Of a stretch of 64,000 nucleotides of DNA, positions 16,790 through 26,719 are shown piece after piece. Below the pieces are notes generated by a model. It had not been told where the DNA came from and did no database searches. It saw nothing but the letters and a program-made list of their open reading frames with translations. Position 1 is the first letter of the stretch, and the number at the start of each line of letters is the position of its first letter. The stretch is from NCBI RefSeq assembly GCF_049747295.1, contig NZ_JBMHJM010000003.1, forward strand, positions 124,001 through 188,000. Reading direction: 5' to 3'. A program made the position numbers and the translations under genes. This stretch comes from Afipia sp049747295. Its GTDB lineage: Bacteria; Pseudomonadota; Alphaproteobacteria; Rhizobiales; Xanthobacteraceae.

Positions 16790-17196
16790 TAGCCGTCGAT
16801 CTTGGCCGGCGTGAGCTGAACCGACTCGCCGCAGCCGCAAGCACTGATCTGGTTTGGATTGTTGAAGACGAACTGCGCCTGCATCTTGTCCGCCTTGTAA
16901 TCCATCTCGGTCCCGAGCAGGAACAACACCGCCTTGGGATCGACCAGGATCTTCACGCCCTTGTCCTCAACGACCTCATCGGTCGGCCGGACCTCATGGG
17001 CATACTCAACAGTATAAGACTGACCGGCGCAGCCGCCGTTCTTGATGCCGACCCGCAAGCCGACGATTTCGGAGTCTGCACGACCGGCAAGCTCTTTCAC
17101 ACGCTCTGCGGCAGCGTCCGTCAAACGCATCACCTGCGGACGGGGACGAACCTTCGGTTTGGCTGACATGGTGCTGTTCGGCGTCATAGCTGTCAT
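16789..17196 (-). CDS. sufA: HesB/IscA-family iron-sulfur carrier, SufA type
   Basis: A-type carrier that takes a cluster from the SufBCD scaffold to target apoproteins. The 135 residues hold the three conserved cysteines C56 (NGGCAGQSY), C120 and C122 (ACGCGES). A basic N-terminal extension of ~20 residues precedes the domain. The ATG at 17196 has GAGGGAAG upstream; a second ATG at 17169 is possible. It is 76 nt after sufT in the same direction, and its stop overlaps the start of the tfoX-like gene. Confidence 0.93.
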   Translation of the reverse strand: MTAMTPNSTMSAKPKVRPRPQVMRLTDAAAERVKELAGRADSEIVGLRVGIKNGGCAGQSYTVEYAHEVRPTDEVVEDKGVKILVDPKAVLFLLGTEMDYKADKMQAQFVFNNPNQISACGCGESVQLTPAKIDG

Positions 17197-17272
17197 TTGG
17201 TCACTTCCCTCGGCGTTTCAATGCCGACGACGTCCAGATTAGATTAGATGCCGAATCGTAAACGTCTTCAAC

Positions 17273-17650
17273 TCACCACATGTTGAGGACGAGGCGGGCC
17301 TCGTCCGACATCCGGTCAGGCGTCCAAGTCGGCTCCCAGACCACGTTCACGCTCACTGGACCAACGCCCGGCACACTCGCCACGGCGTTCTCAACCATGG
17401 TCGGCAGCTCACCAGCAGCCGGACAATTTGGCGTCGTGAGCGTCATTTGCACATCGACAGATCGATCGTCCTTGATATCGACCTTGTAGATCAGACCAAG
17501 CTCGTAAATATCGGCCGGGATTTCCGGGTCGAACACGGTCTTCAACGCTGCAACGATGTCGGTGCCGAGACGTTCCGTCTCTTCAGTCGGCAACGCCGAT
17601 TGCGTATCAAACCGTGGCTGGGCTTCAGATGCCTGAATGGTCTCACTCAT
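17273..17650 (-). CDS. sufT: SufT, MIP18/DUF59-family iron-sulfur maturation factor
   Basis: An accessory factor of iron-sulfur cluster maturation; in bacteria that have it, SufT is needed mainly when demand for clusters is high. The 125 residues show the DUF59 pattern DPEIPADIYELGLIY and the reactive cysteine in TTPNCPAAG (C76). An extension of ~25 residues rich in Glu and Gln precedes the domain. Its ATG overlaps the TGA of sufS by 4 nt (ATGA), which indicates translational coupling. Confidence 0.93.
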   Translation of the reverse strand: MSETIQASEAQPRFDTQSALPTEETERLGTDIVAALKTVFDPEIPADIYELGLIYKVDIKDDRSVDVQMTLTTPNCPAAGELPTMVENAVASVPGVGPVSVNVVWEPTWTPDRMSDEARLVLNMW

Positions 17651-18888
17651 GAAAAGAGCTCCCGCGCCTTGATCAGCGCCTGCGCAAGCTGGTCGACCTC
17701 GCTGCGCGTATTATACATGCCGAATGAGGCCCGGCATGTGGCTGTTACGTTGAATCGCTCCAAAAGCGGCATAACGCAGTGCGTCCCTGCCCGAACCGCA
17801 ATGCCGCCGCGATCGATTACCGTTGCGACATCATGTGGGTGCGCCCCTTCCATCTCGAACGAGATGACGGGTCCCTTGCCGCGCGCCGTACCGATGATGC
17901 GGACAGAATTGATCTCGCGCAGTTGATCCATCGCATAGGTGAGCAGATCGTGCTCATGCTTGGCGATGCGTTCCTTACCGATCGAATTCACGTAGTCGAT
18001 CGCAGCACCAAGCCCAATGGACTCGACAATGGCCGGAGTTCCCGCTTCGAATTTATGCGGAGGATCACCGTAAGTGACCCAGTCCTTCGCCACCTCGCGG
18101 ATCATCTCGCCGCCGCCGTTGTATGGACGCATGGCGACGAGGTGATCGTATTTCGCATACAGCACACCGATACCGGTCGGGCCGTAAAGCTTGTGGCCGG
18201 TGAAGACATAGAAATCGCAATCGATGTCCTGCACGTCGATCGCCATGTGCACGGCCGCCTGGCTGCCGTCGACGAGCACAGGAATGCCCCGCGCATGTGC
18301 AATCTTCACGACGTCCTTCACCGGAACGACGGTCCCGAGCGCATTCGACATCTGCGTGATGGCAACAAGCTTGGTCTTCGCCGTCAGCAGCTTCTCGAAT
18401 TCCTCAATGAGAAAGTTACCTTCATCATCGACCGGCGCCCACTTGATCACGGCACCATGGCGTTCGCGCAGAAAGTGCCAAGGAACGATATTCGAGTGAT
18501 GCTCCATGATCGAGAGCACAATCTCGTCGCCCTCTTTGATATTGGGCTCACCCCACGACGATGCCACGAGGTTGATGGCCTCGGTGGCATTGCGCGTGAA
18601 GATGATTTCCTCATTGCGCCTGGCATTGAGAAACTGCGCCACGCGTGACCGCCCGCCTTCGTAAGCGTCGGTCGCGGCGTTGGCGAGATAATGCAGCCCG
18701 CGATGGACGTTGGCGTATTCGCTCTTGTACGCCTCTGCCATACGATCAAGCACGGCATTCGGCTTCTGCGCGGAGGCTGCGTTGTCGAGATAGACCAGCG
18801 GCTTGCCGTAGACTTTCAGCGCGAGTGCCGGAAAGTCCTGTCTGACACGCTCCACATCATATGAACCATTTGCCACTGCCGGATGCAT
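17647..18888 (-). CDS. sufS: SufS cysteine desulfurase (group II)
   Basis: Releases sulfur from cysteine as a persulfide for cluster assembly. With the start at ATG 18888 the protein has 413 residues; GAGG lies six nt upstream, whereas the longer frame from 18912 would overlap sufD. The PLP lysine is K233 (FTGHKLYGPTG) and the persulfide cysteine is C371 (RAGTHC), in the group II setting. No sufE or sufU lies in the operon, so the sulfur acceptor is elsewhere or is SufB directly. It is preceded by sufD with a 2-nt gap. Confidence 0.95.
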   Translation of the reverse strand: MHPAVANGSYDVERVRQDFPALALKVYGKPLVYLDNAASAQKPNAVLDRMAEAYKSEYANVHRGLHYLANAATDAYEGGRSRVAQFLNARRNEEIIFTRNATEAINLVASSWGEPNIKEGDEIVLSIMEHHSNIVPWHFLRERHGAVIKWAPVDDEGNFLIEEFEKLLTAKTKLVAITQMSNALGTVVPVKDVVKIAHARGIPVLVDGSQAAVHMAIDVQDIDCDFYVFTGHKLYGPTGIGVLYAKYDHLVAMRPYNGGGEMIREVAKDWVTYGDPPHKFEAGTPAIVESIGLGAAIDYVNSIGKERIAKHEHDLLTYAMDQLREINSVRIIGTARGKGPVISFEMEGAHPHDVATVIDRGGIAVRAGTHCVMPLLERFNVTATCRASFGMYNTRSEVDQLAQALIKARELFS

Positions 18889-18890
18889 GA

Positions 18891-20216
18891 TTATCCTCGC
18901 GCTGCCAGCCATCGATCAGCGGCAGCAATTGCGATGTCGCGCAGATTGTCGTCGACAATGGATTCGATCGCCTCGCCCACAAACGCCGCAATCAGCAATG
19001 CCTGGGCTTCCTTTTCAGGCAAACCACGCGCGCGCAGATAGAACAGCAGGCTCTCATCAAGGGCGCCGGTTGTCGCGCCGTGACCGCAGGTGACGTCGTC
19101 GGCGAAGATTTCGAGTTCAGGCTTGTTGCTGGCTTCCGCTTCATCGGAGAGCAGCAGCGCCCGGGTCATCATCTTGCCGTCGGTCTTCTGCGCGTCAGGA
19201 CGAACAATGATGCGTCCCTGGAACACCGAATGAGCCCGATCATCCAGTACGGATCGGAACACTTCGCGGCTCGCGCAGTGCGGCACCGCATGGTCGACCA
19301 CCAGGGTGGTATCGCCGTGACGGGTGCCAGCCAACAGATTGACGCCGTTCGTGGCCAACGTCCCGCCTTCGCCACCAAAGGTGATGAAAGCTTGATAGCG
19401 GCTCACGCTGGCGCCGTTGGTGAGATTGAACGTATTCAGCTTGGTGTTGGCACCGAGCGTGAAGATCGCCGTGGTGATGTTCGCCGCATCACGGGCATCT
19501 TCCATCACACGCACATGCTCGATCTCGACATCATCGCCGCTCCAGACCACGACGGAGTCATGGGCCTGGTAGCCCTTTGTGCCATCGGCCGCGGCAAAGC
19601 TCTCGACGAGGGTGACCTTTGCGCCCTTGCCGATCTTTACCAGCGAACGGGTGAAGGCGGAGGTGCCCGAGTTGGTCGCGACGTGAACAATGTGGATCGG
19701 CTTCGCGAGCGCCGCGCCTTCGGCGACGTCGATCACAAGCCCATCGGTCGCCATGGCGGCATTGAGCGAGATCATCGCATCCGAAGCCACGCTGGTCTGC
19801 AGCAGATCGGCGCGAACCTTGTTGGTGGAATCTTCGAGCACCTCGCGCAGCGTCCGCAGATGGATGCCGGCGTCGAGCCCGCTCAGATCGGACAGTTGCG
19901 GCGCGAACACGCCATCGACCAGCACGAACTTCTGCGTGTTGTCGATGCCGAGCGACTTCACTGACTGAGCGGCGCGGGTGAGCGCCGCCTGATCCGGAGC
20001 CGGCGCAAGCGGTGCGACCTCACGCAGCAATGCGCGCAGATCGGTATATTTCCATTCTTCGAGACGACGATGCGGCAATCCGCGCTTGGCAAAGTCATCG
20101 AAGGCGTTCTGCCGCAATTCCGCGACAGGACCTGTTCCCGGCAAACGGTCACGCGCCACGGCGAACAATTCGTCGAGCGCACGCTCCGTGTTCGGTTTGA
20201 CCAATGCAACGTTCAT
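18891..20216 (-). CDS. sufD: SufD, FeS scaffold complex subunit
   Basis: With SufB and SufC it forms the scaffold on which clusters are built. The 441 residues match SufD: the C-terminal core carries CGHGATTGALDESLLFYLRARGL (given here in parts: CGHGAT, then GALDESLLFYLR, then ARGL) with the histidine used in cluster assembly. The N-terminal half is the variable helical part. It starts 12 nt after sufC, with only a weak Shine-Dalgarno sequence, so it probably depends on coupling. Confidence 0.94.
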   Translation of the reverse strand: MNVALVKPNTERALDELFAVARDRLPGTGPVAELRQNAFDDFAKRGLPHRRLEEWKYTDLRALLREVAPLAPAPDQAALTRAAQSVKSLGIDNTQKFVLVDGVFAPQLSDLSGLDAGIHLRTLREVLEDSTNKVRADLLQTSVASDAMISLNAAMATDGLVIDVAEGAALAKPIHIVHVATNSGTSAFTRSLVKIGKGAKVTLVESFAAADGTKGYQAHDSVVVWSGDDVEIEHVRVMEDARDAANITTAIFTLGANTKLNTFNLTNGASVSRYQAFITFGGEGGTLATNGVNLLAGTRHGDTTLVVDHAVPHCASREVFRSVLDDRAHSVFQGRIIVRPDAQKTDGKMMTRALLLSDEAEASNKPELEIFADDVTCGHGATTGALDESLLFYLRARGLPEKEAQALLIAAFVGEAIESIVDDNLRDIAIAAADRWLAARG

Positions 20217-20228
20217 ACTGATGCCTGT

Positions 20229-20983
20229 TTACGCCGCTTTGTCTTCGAATTGCGCGTAACCGGATTTCTCCAGCTCAAGCGCGAGATCCTTGCCGCCGCT
20301 CTTCACGACGCGCCCCTTCGACATCACGTGGACAAAGTCGGGAACGATGTAGTTGAGCAGTCGCTGATAGTGGGTGATCACCACCATCGCGCGGTCCTTC
20401 GAGCGCAATGCATTGACGCCGTCGGCGGCAACGCGCAGCGCGTCGATGTCGAGACCCGAATCCATTTCATCGAGAATGCACAGGCTCGGCTGGAAAAGCG
20501 CCATCTGCAGCACTTCGTTACGCTTCTTCTCGCCGCCGGAGAAGCCGACGTTGACGCCGCGCTTCAGCATGTCCTGCGGAATGTTCAGCGAGGTCGCGAC
20601 TTCGCGAACCTTCTTCAGGAAGTCAGGCGTCGAATACTCGCTCTCACCGCGTGCCTTGCGCTGGGCGTTCAGCGCGGTGCGCAGGAACGTCATGGTCGCA
20701 ACGCCCGGGATCTCGACCGGATACTGGAACGCAAGGAACACGCCTTTGGCGGCACGCTCATCCGGCGCCATCTCCAGCAGATCTTCGCCCTTGAACAGGA
20801 TCTCACCGCCGGTGACATCGTAGCCTGGCTTGCCGGCAATGACGTGGCTCAGCGTCGATTTGCCAGAACCGTTCGGTCCCATGATGGCGTGAATCTCGCC
20901 CGCGTTCACGGTGAGGTTCAGCCCATGCAGAATCTCGTTGTCCTCGACCTGAACCTTCAGATCCCTGACTTCAAGCAACGCGG

Positions 20984-20987
<4 letters not shown>
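20229..20987 (-). CDS. sufC: SufC, ATPase of the SufBCD complex
   Basis: An ABC-type ATPase that drives shape changes of the SufBD scaffold. The 252 residues show Walker A GPNGSGKST, the signature FSGGEKKRNE, Walker B CILDEMDSGLD and the switch histidine in ITHYQR. A much longer frame (to 21233) overlaps sufB and has no support. The chosen ATG at 20987 overlaps the sufB TGA by 4 nt and opens directly into the conserved domain. Confidence 0.96.
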
Positions 20988-22462
<1,475 letters not shown>

Positions 22463-22526
22463 CTTTATCCTCCGCTCGCGGTTTCAAGGACCGCGGTGGA
22501 CCGCGTAAGTTGTATTCAGGCCTCAC

Positions 22527-22541
22527 TCGCGCAATGCGCGA
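22527..22541. repeat. Inverted repeat in the iscS-like/sufB gap
   Basis: TCGCGC-AAT-GCGCGA, 15 bp, between the iscS-like stop and sufB. It could be a regulator site or a processing hairpin. No iron-control (Irr/RirA) consensus was recognised around it. Confidence 0.35.
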
Positions 22542-22544
22542 AGG

Positions 22545-23705
22545 TTAGAACTGTTCAAGCCCGAGTGTTCGGGCTTTAAGTAGTACACTCGAGAGCTTTC
22601 TCCAAGCCTCTAGACATCGATCGATGTCCGCTTCAGTGGTCTCCCAGCCCAGACTGAGGCGAATGGCTCCCTGAATGAGGTCCCGATCGACCTTCATGGC
22701 CTGCAGGACGTGCGACGGCTGCACCTTGCCGGATGAGCATGCCGAGCCGGACGACACCGCGATGCCCTCCAGATCGAACCCAATGACAGCCGTTTCCGCC
22801 TTGAGGCCGGATGCGGAAACGAGCGTCGTATTCGGCAGCCGCGGAACCTCGTTGGAGAAGATCACTGTTCCGGGGAAGGCACTGAGACCGCCTTCCAGCC
22901 GCTGCTGAAGCGACCTCATACGGCTGGCGCTCGCGTCACGTGACACCATGGCCGCGCGCGTTGCCGCGCCGAAGCCCGCAATGCCTACGACATTCTCCGT
23001 TCCTGCGCGGCGGCCCTGTTCCTGTCCACCTCCGCGCACCTGGGGCTCGAGCCCATAGAGGCCCTCTGCCAACACCAGCGCGCCGACGCCCTTGGGACCA
23101 CCGATCTTGTGCGCAGAAGCCGTCAGAAGATCGCACTTCAATTCGTTGATATTTATATCTATTTTTCCGAGAGACGGCACTGCGTCCACATGAAGCAACC
23201 CGCCCGCTTCATGAACCATCTCGGCAGCGTCAAGAATCGGTTGAATGGCCCCGGTTTCATTATTCGCCAGCATGAGCGACACCAGCGCCGGCGGCTGATC
23301 ATGGAGCAGGCTGGCAAGAGCCTCCAGGTCGACCACCCCGGACGAATTGACCGGTGCAATCTCGATCCGGTCGCGCGGAAAGCGCCCGCCGACCAAAGCC
23401 GACGCGTGCTCAATGGCGGAAACGATCAGCCGCTGCACCGGATCTCCCCCCCGGCGCACGCCAGGCGTCTGCGCCAGCATGTTCGCTTCCGTGCCCCCGG
23501 AGGTGAACACCACATTGCGCGCGTCCGCCCCGGTTGCCGCAGCAATTGCAGCCCGCGCGTCTTCGACAAGCTTGCGCGCGGCGCGGCCTTCACTGTGGAT
23601 GGACGATGGATTGCCGCCGACATCGAACGCCGCCACCATCGCCGCTCGTGCTTCGGGCCGCAGCGGCGTCGTTGCGTTCCAATCCAGATAAACCCGTTCA
23701 CGCAT
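22545..23705 (-). CDS. Cysteine desulfurase, IscS/NifS type (group I)
   Basis: A second cysteine desulfurase, first gene of the suf operon. With start ATG 23705 it has 386 residues; a TTG at 23726 and a GTG at 23708 are alternatives. The PLP lysine is K200 (SAHKIGGPKG) and the reactive cysteine is C323 in SSGSACSSGK, the group I motif. Having a group I enzyme ahead of sufBCDS is common in this class of bacteria. The upstream neighbour is a divergent hydrolase and not the Rrf2/IscR regulator often found here, so regulation must come from elsewhere. Confidence 0.92.
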   Translation of the reverse strand: MRERVYLDWNATTPLRPEARAAMVAAFDVGGNPSSIHSEGRAARKLVEDARAAIAAATGADARNVVFTSGGTEANMLAQTPGVRRGGDPVQRLIVSAIEHASALVGGRFPRDRIEIAPVNSSGVVDLEALASLLHDQPPALVSLMLANNETGAIQPILDAAEMVHEAGGLLHVDAVPSLGKIDININELKCDLLTASAHKIGGPKGVGALVLAEGLYGLEPQVRGGGQEQGRRAGTENVVGIAGFGAATRAAMVSRDASASRMRSLQQRLEGGLSAFPGTVIFSNEVPRLPNTTLVSASGLKAETAVIGFDLEGIAVSSGSACSSGKVQPSHVLQAMKVDRDLIQGAIRLSLGWETTEADIDRCLEAWRKLSSVLLKARTLGLEQF

Positions 23706-23939
23706 CACGTTCGATAATCCTGCCAAGTCCTTAAGAGCAGAGGATCCGCGCTCTGCCCACCAATGCCTAATCTATGATTACCAAGCTCAATTTGCTTGCT
23801 TTTTGCCCCTCGGCCCATGGTAGAACGCCGCATCAAATTCGCATCGCGCCGATCTCCGGTCGCTAACGAGGCCAATCGACAATCTGTTGCATGGCTGATT
23901 CACCAGACACCGTCGATTGACCACATCTAAGGACGACTG

Positions 23940-24587
23940 ATGCCCGAAGTCATTTTCACCGGCCCCGCCGGCCGTCTCGAAGGCCGCTACCACCCGGCGA
24001 AGCAGAAGAATGCACCGATTGCGATGGTTCTCCATCCCCATCCGCAGTTCCAGGGCAACATGAACCACCCGATCGTCTATCAGGTTTATTATGCCTTCGT
24101 GGCGCGTGGATTTTCGGTCCTTCGGTTCAACTTCCGCGGCGTTGGCCGCAGCCAGGGCTCGTTCGACCATGGAACCGGTGAATTGTCGGATGCCGCGGCA
24201 GCGCTCGACTGGGCCCAGACCATCAATCCCGAGGCGCGTGCCTGCTGGGTTGCGGGCTTCTCGTTCGGCGCCTGGATCGGCATGCAGCTCCTGATGCGCC
24301 GGCCCGAGGTCGAAGGCTTCATTTCGATCGCGCCCGAGCCCAACCGTTATGATTTCTCGTTCCTCGCGCCCTGCCCGTCGTCAGGCCTGATCGTCCACGG
24401 CGAGAAGGATATCGTCGCTCCCGCAAAGGACGTGACGACGCTGGTGGAAAAGCTGAAGACGCAGAAGGGCATCGTGATCGATCAACAGATTATCCCTGGC
24501 GCCAACCATTTCTTCGTCGAGAAAATGGAACCGCTGATGGAGTCGGTGACGTCTTATCTCGACATGCGGCTCGCCAACGTCCGCTGA
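23940..24587 (+). CDS. Alpha/beta hydrolase (dienelactone hydrolase-like)
   Basis: 215 residues with the alpha/beta hydrolase fold. The nucleophile elbow is GFSFG with S108, preceded by FRGVGRSQG; the acid lies in HGEKDIV and the histidine in PGANHFF. A conserved HPHPQFQGNMNHP stretch near residue 32 marks the short subfamily with an oxyanion site there. It acts in the cytoplasm; the substrate is unknown. It is divergent from the suf operon across ~235 bp, an arrangement seen in relatives, which hints at but does not prove a functional link. Confidence 0.85.
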   Translation: MPEVIFTGPAGRLEGRYHPAKQKNAPIAMVLHPHPQFQGNMNHPIVYQVYYAFVARGFSVLRFNFRGVGRSQGSFDHGTGELSDAAAALDWAQTINPEARACWVAGFSFGAWIGMQLLMRRPEVEGFISIAPEPNRYDFSFLAPCPSSGLIVHGEKDIVAPAKDVTTLVEKLKTQKGIVIDQQIIPGANHFFVEKMEPLMESVTSYLDMRLANVR

Positions 24588-24599
24588 CAACACGCGCGT

Positions 24600-24615
24600 G
24601 GAGGCGATAGCCTCC
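24600..24615. terminator. Short hairpin between convergent hydrolase and GST genes
   Basis: GGAGGC-GATA-GCCTCC between the two convergent 3' ends. It has no strong T-tract, so it is a weak candidate. Confidence 0.35.
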
Positions 24616-24661
24616 GTGTCGCTTAAAACTCGACTGAATTCCGGCCAGGCGCTCGTCCCAC

Positions 24662-25336
24662 TCAGGCGGCGGCCTGGCCTTCGAGTTTTAGCAGGTAGGC
24701 ATCGTGCTTCCGCATGAATGCGCGCAGCAACTCGGGGTAATCCGCACCGACCGCTTCGCGCACCGACGCGCGTTCGCGCAGGCTCTTGCGCCAGCGCGCG
24801 ATCTTCGGCTTGCCGGCAAGGATGCCGAAATCGCCGATCTCATCGAAGACATCGAAGTAACGAAACGCCGGCGCAAACACCGCATCGACGAGCGATAAGG
24901 CTTCGCCGTCGAACCACGGCGCAGCGACCAGTCTCGCCTCGAGCCGCGCGAACCGCTCCTCTGATTGCTTCACCTTGGCTTTGAATGCCGCTTCATCCTT
25001 GGCGGTCTCAAGGCCCCAGATATCGCCAAGAACCGCAGAGCCGAACTCAATCCACGCCCGGTGCTCCGCGCGTGCGACAGCGTCCGTTGGATGCAGAGGT
25101 TTAGGCTGCGTCTCCTCAAGGTACTCGAGGATCACGGCAGACTCGAAAATCGCCTTGTCGCCCACCAGCAAGACCGGGGTCTTGCCGAGCGGCGAGATTT
25201 TCAGAAACCAATCAGGCTTGTTGTTCAGGTCGATGTCGATCCGCTCGAACGGCACGCCCTTTTCCTTCAGGGCGACGACAGCTCGCTGGACATAAGGACA
25301 CAGTCTATGGCTGACGAGTTTGAGCGGCTCGACCAT
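24662..25336 (-). CDS. Glutathione S-transferase family protein
   Basis: 224 residues from ATG 25336; the longer frame from 25465 adds ~43 residues with no domain character. The thioredoxin-like N-terminal domain begins LKLVSHRLCPYVQR, where the cysteine suggests an omega- or CLIC-like (thiol-transferase) chemistry and not the Tyr/Ser type. SPLGKTPVLL and ESAVILEYL are the usual glutathione-site motifs. A helical C-terminal domain follows. A 67-bp palindrome lies upstream, between it and anmK, and could regulate it. Confidence 0.88.
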   Translation of the reverse strand: MVEPLKLVSHRLCPYVQRAVVALKEKGVPFERIDIDLNNKPDWFLKISPLGKTPVLLVGDKAIFESAVILEYLEETQPKPLHPTDAVARAEHRAWIEFGSAVLGDIWGLETAKDEAAFKAKVKQSEERFARLEARLVAAPWFDGEALSLVDAVFAPAFRYFDVFDEIGDFGILAGKPKIARWRKSLRERASVREAVGADYPELLRAFMRKHDAYLLKLEGQAAA

Positions 25337-25472
25337 CACGCGGCTCCACTTTTGCGGGTACGCCGGAGCGCCTTCAACATTTGGCAACGGGTGACGCGCG
25401 CAGCGCTCCTCACGCTGAAGAGCAACTGTGTTGCCAGGAAAATGGCTTCCCCGATAAGCATGCAAAACTCGC

Positions 25473-25539
25473 TTTAATGCAGATGCATCTTTCTAGACGC
25501 CCCATGGTGGAGCGTCAAGATTCATGCAGGTGCATTAAA
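25473..25539. repeat. 67-bp imperfect palindrome between anmK and the GST gene
   Basis: Two 33-nt arms around a centre at 25506, with about 26 of 33 positions able to pair. The outer 9 bp (TTTAATGCA / TGCATTAAA) and the blocks TGCAT and GACGC are exact. It abuts the anmK stop codon and lies ~135 bp upstream of the GST start. Possible roles are a tandem operator, a large RNA hairpin ending anmK, or a remnant of a small mobile palindrome. Confidence 0.7.
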
Positions 25540-25540
25540 A

Positions 25541-26638
25541 TCACGGTTTCGCGAGCACGCCTCCGCTGAGCGGTTGGGAGACACCTGTCGTTCCAGGGTA
25601 AGTCAGCGGCAGGCCCTTCAGGCTGCGGACAGCGAGATACGCAAAGGCCTGAGCTTCAATCGCGTCGCCCGACCATCCCAGATCGCTGCCGCGCAGGACA
25701 TCGACGGAGCCAAGGCGCGCGCTCAGCATGCGCATCAACGTCGGATTGCTTGCGCCTCCGCCGACGACAATCCATGTCGCCGGCGGCTTCGGCAATTGCG
25801 ATGCGATGCGGGCGATGGATGTCGCGGTAAATGCGGTCAGCGTGGCGGCGCCATCTTCCGCCGTGACGCCATCCAGCTTAAGCGCCGCGAAATCATTGCG
25901 GTCGAGCGACTTCGGCGCAGGCTGGGAAAAGAACGGACGCTCCATCGCACGTGCAATCCAGGTCTCATCGACGCGGCCGTTGGCCGCCGTGCGGCCATCG
26001 CGATCGACGGCTTCGCCCGTCATGCGCAGCATGAAGTCGTCCAGCAACGCGTTACCCGGTCCGGTATCGCAGGCGATCAGCGTTTCATTGTCGATGTAGG
26101 TGACATTGGCGACGCCTCCGATGTTCACCACCACTGTGGGCTCCGAGCGTTTCTGCATCTGCACCAGCGCACGATGATAGATCGGAACGAGTGGCGCCCC
26201 CTGCCCGCCGGCAGCGACGTCCGCTGCACGCAGATCAAACACCACCTGAATGCCGAGCGCCTTTGCCAACGCTTCGCCATCGCCAATCTGCACAGTCAGT
26301 CTTTGTTCAGGACGATGCAACACGGTCTGGCCGTGAAATCCGACGACATCGATCGCGCTTGGCGCAATACTGTTGTTCTGAAGAAAGCGCTTCACCACCT
26401 CGGCATGGATCTCGGTGATCAGCCGCTCGGCCTCGGAGAGTGCACCCGGGCGCTCGTTGCGCTCTGAAATGGACACGGCGTCCGCAAGCGCCCGCCGGAG
26501 CAGTTCGCGCTCCTGATCTGAATAGCGCCGATAGTCGGTCGGACCGAAAGCCCCGATGCGCTCGCCGTCCGTTTCGATCAATGCAACGTCGACCCCGTCC
26601 AGGGACGTTCCGCTCATGAGGCCAATGGCTTTCAGCAA
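25541..26638 (-). CDS. anmK: Anhydro-N-acetylmuramic acid kinase
   Basis: Converts recycled anhydro-N-acetylmuramic acid to MurNAc-6-phosphate in the cytoplasm. The 365 residues begin with the family signature LMSGTSLDGVDVAL, and contain GFHGQTVLHRP and IACDTGPGNALLDD. It is divergent from tyrS across ~80 bp. It fits with several cell-wall genes nearby (PBP1A, amidase, M23) but is not in an operon with them. Confidence 0.93.
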   Translation of the reverse strand: MLKAIGLMSGTSLDGVDVALIETDGERIGAFGPTDYRRYSDQERELLRRALADAVSISERNERPGALSEAERLITEIHAEVVKRFLQNNSIAPSAIDVVGFHGQTVLHRPEQRLTVQIGDGEALAKALGIQVVFDLRAADVAAGGQGAPLVPIYHRALVQMQKRSEPTVVVNIGGVANVTYIDNETLIACDTGPGNALLDDFMLRMTGEAVDRDGRTAANGRVDETWIARAMERPFFSQPAPKSLDRNDFAALKLDGVTAEDGAATLTAFTATSIARIASQLPKPPATWIVVGGGASNPTLMRMLSARLGSVDVLRGSDLGWSGDAIEAQAFAYLAVRSLKGLPLTYPGTTGVSQPLSGGVLAKP

Positions 26639-26719
26639 GGGCCGCTCCTTGGTTGAATCCGACGCCGGACCTGATACACCACACCCCTCTATAAAACGCT
26701 AAATCGCCAGAGCGCCCGC

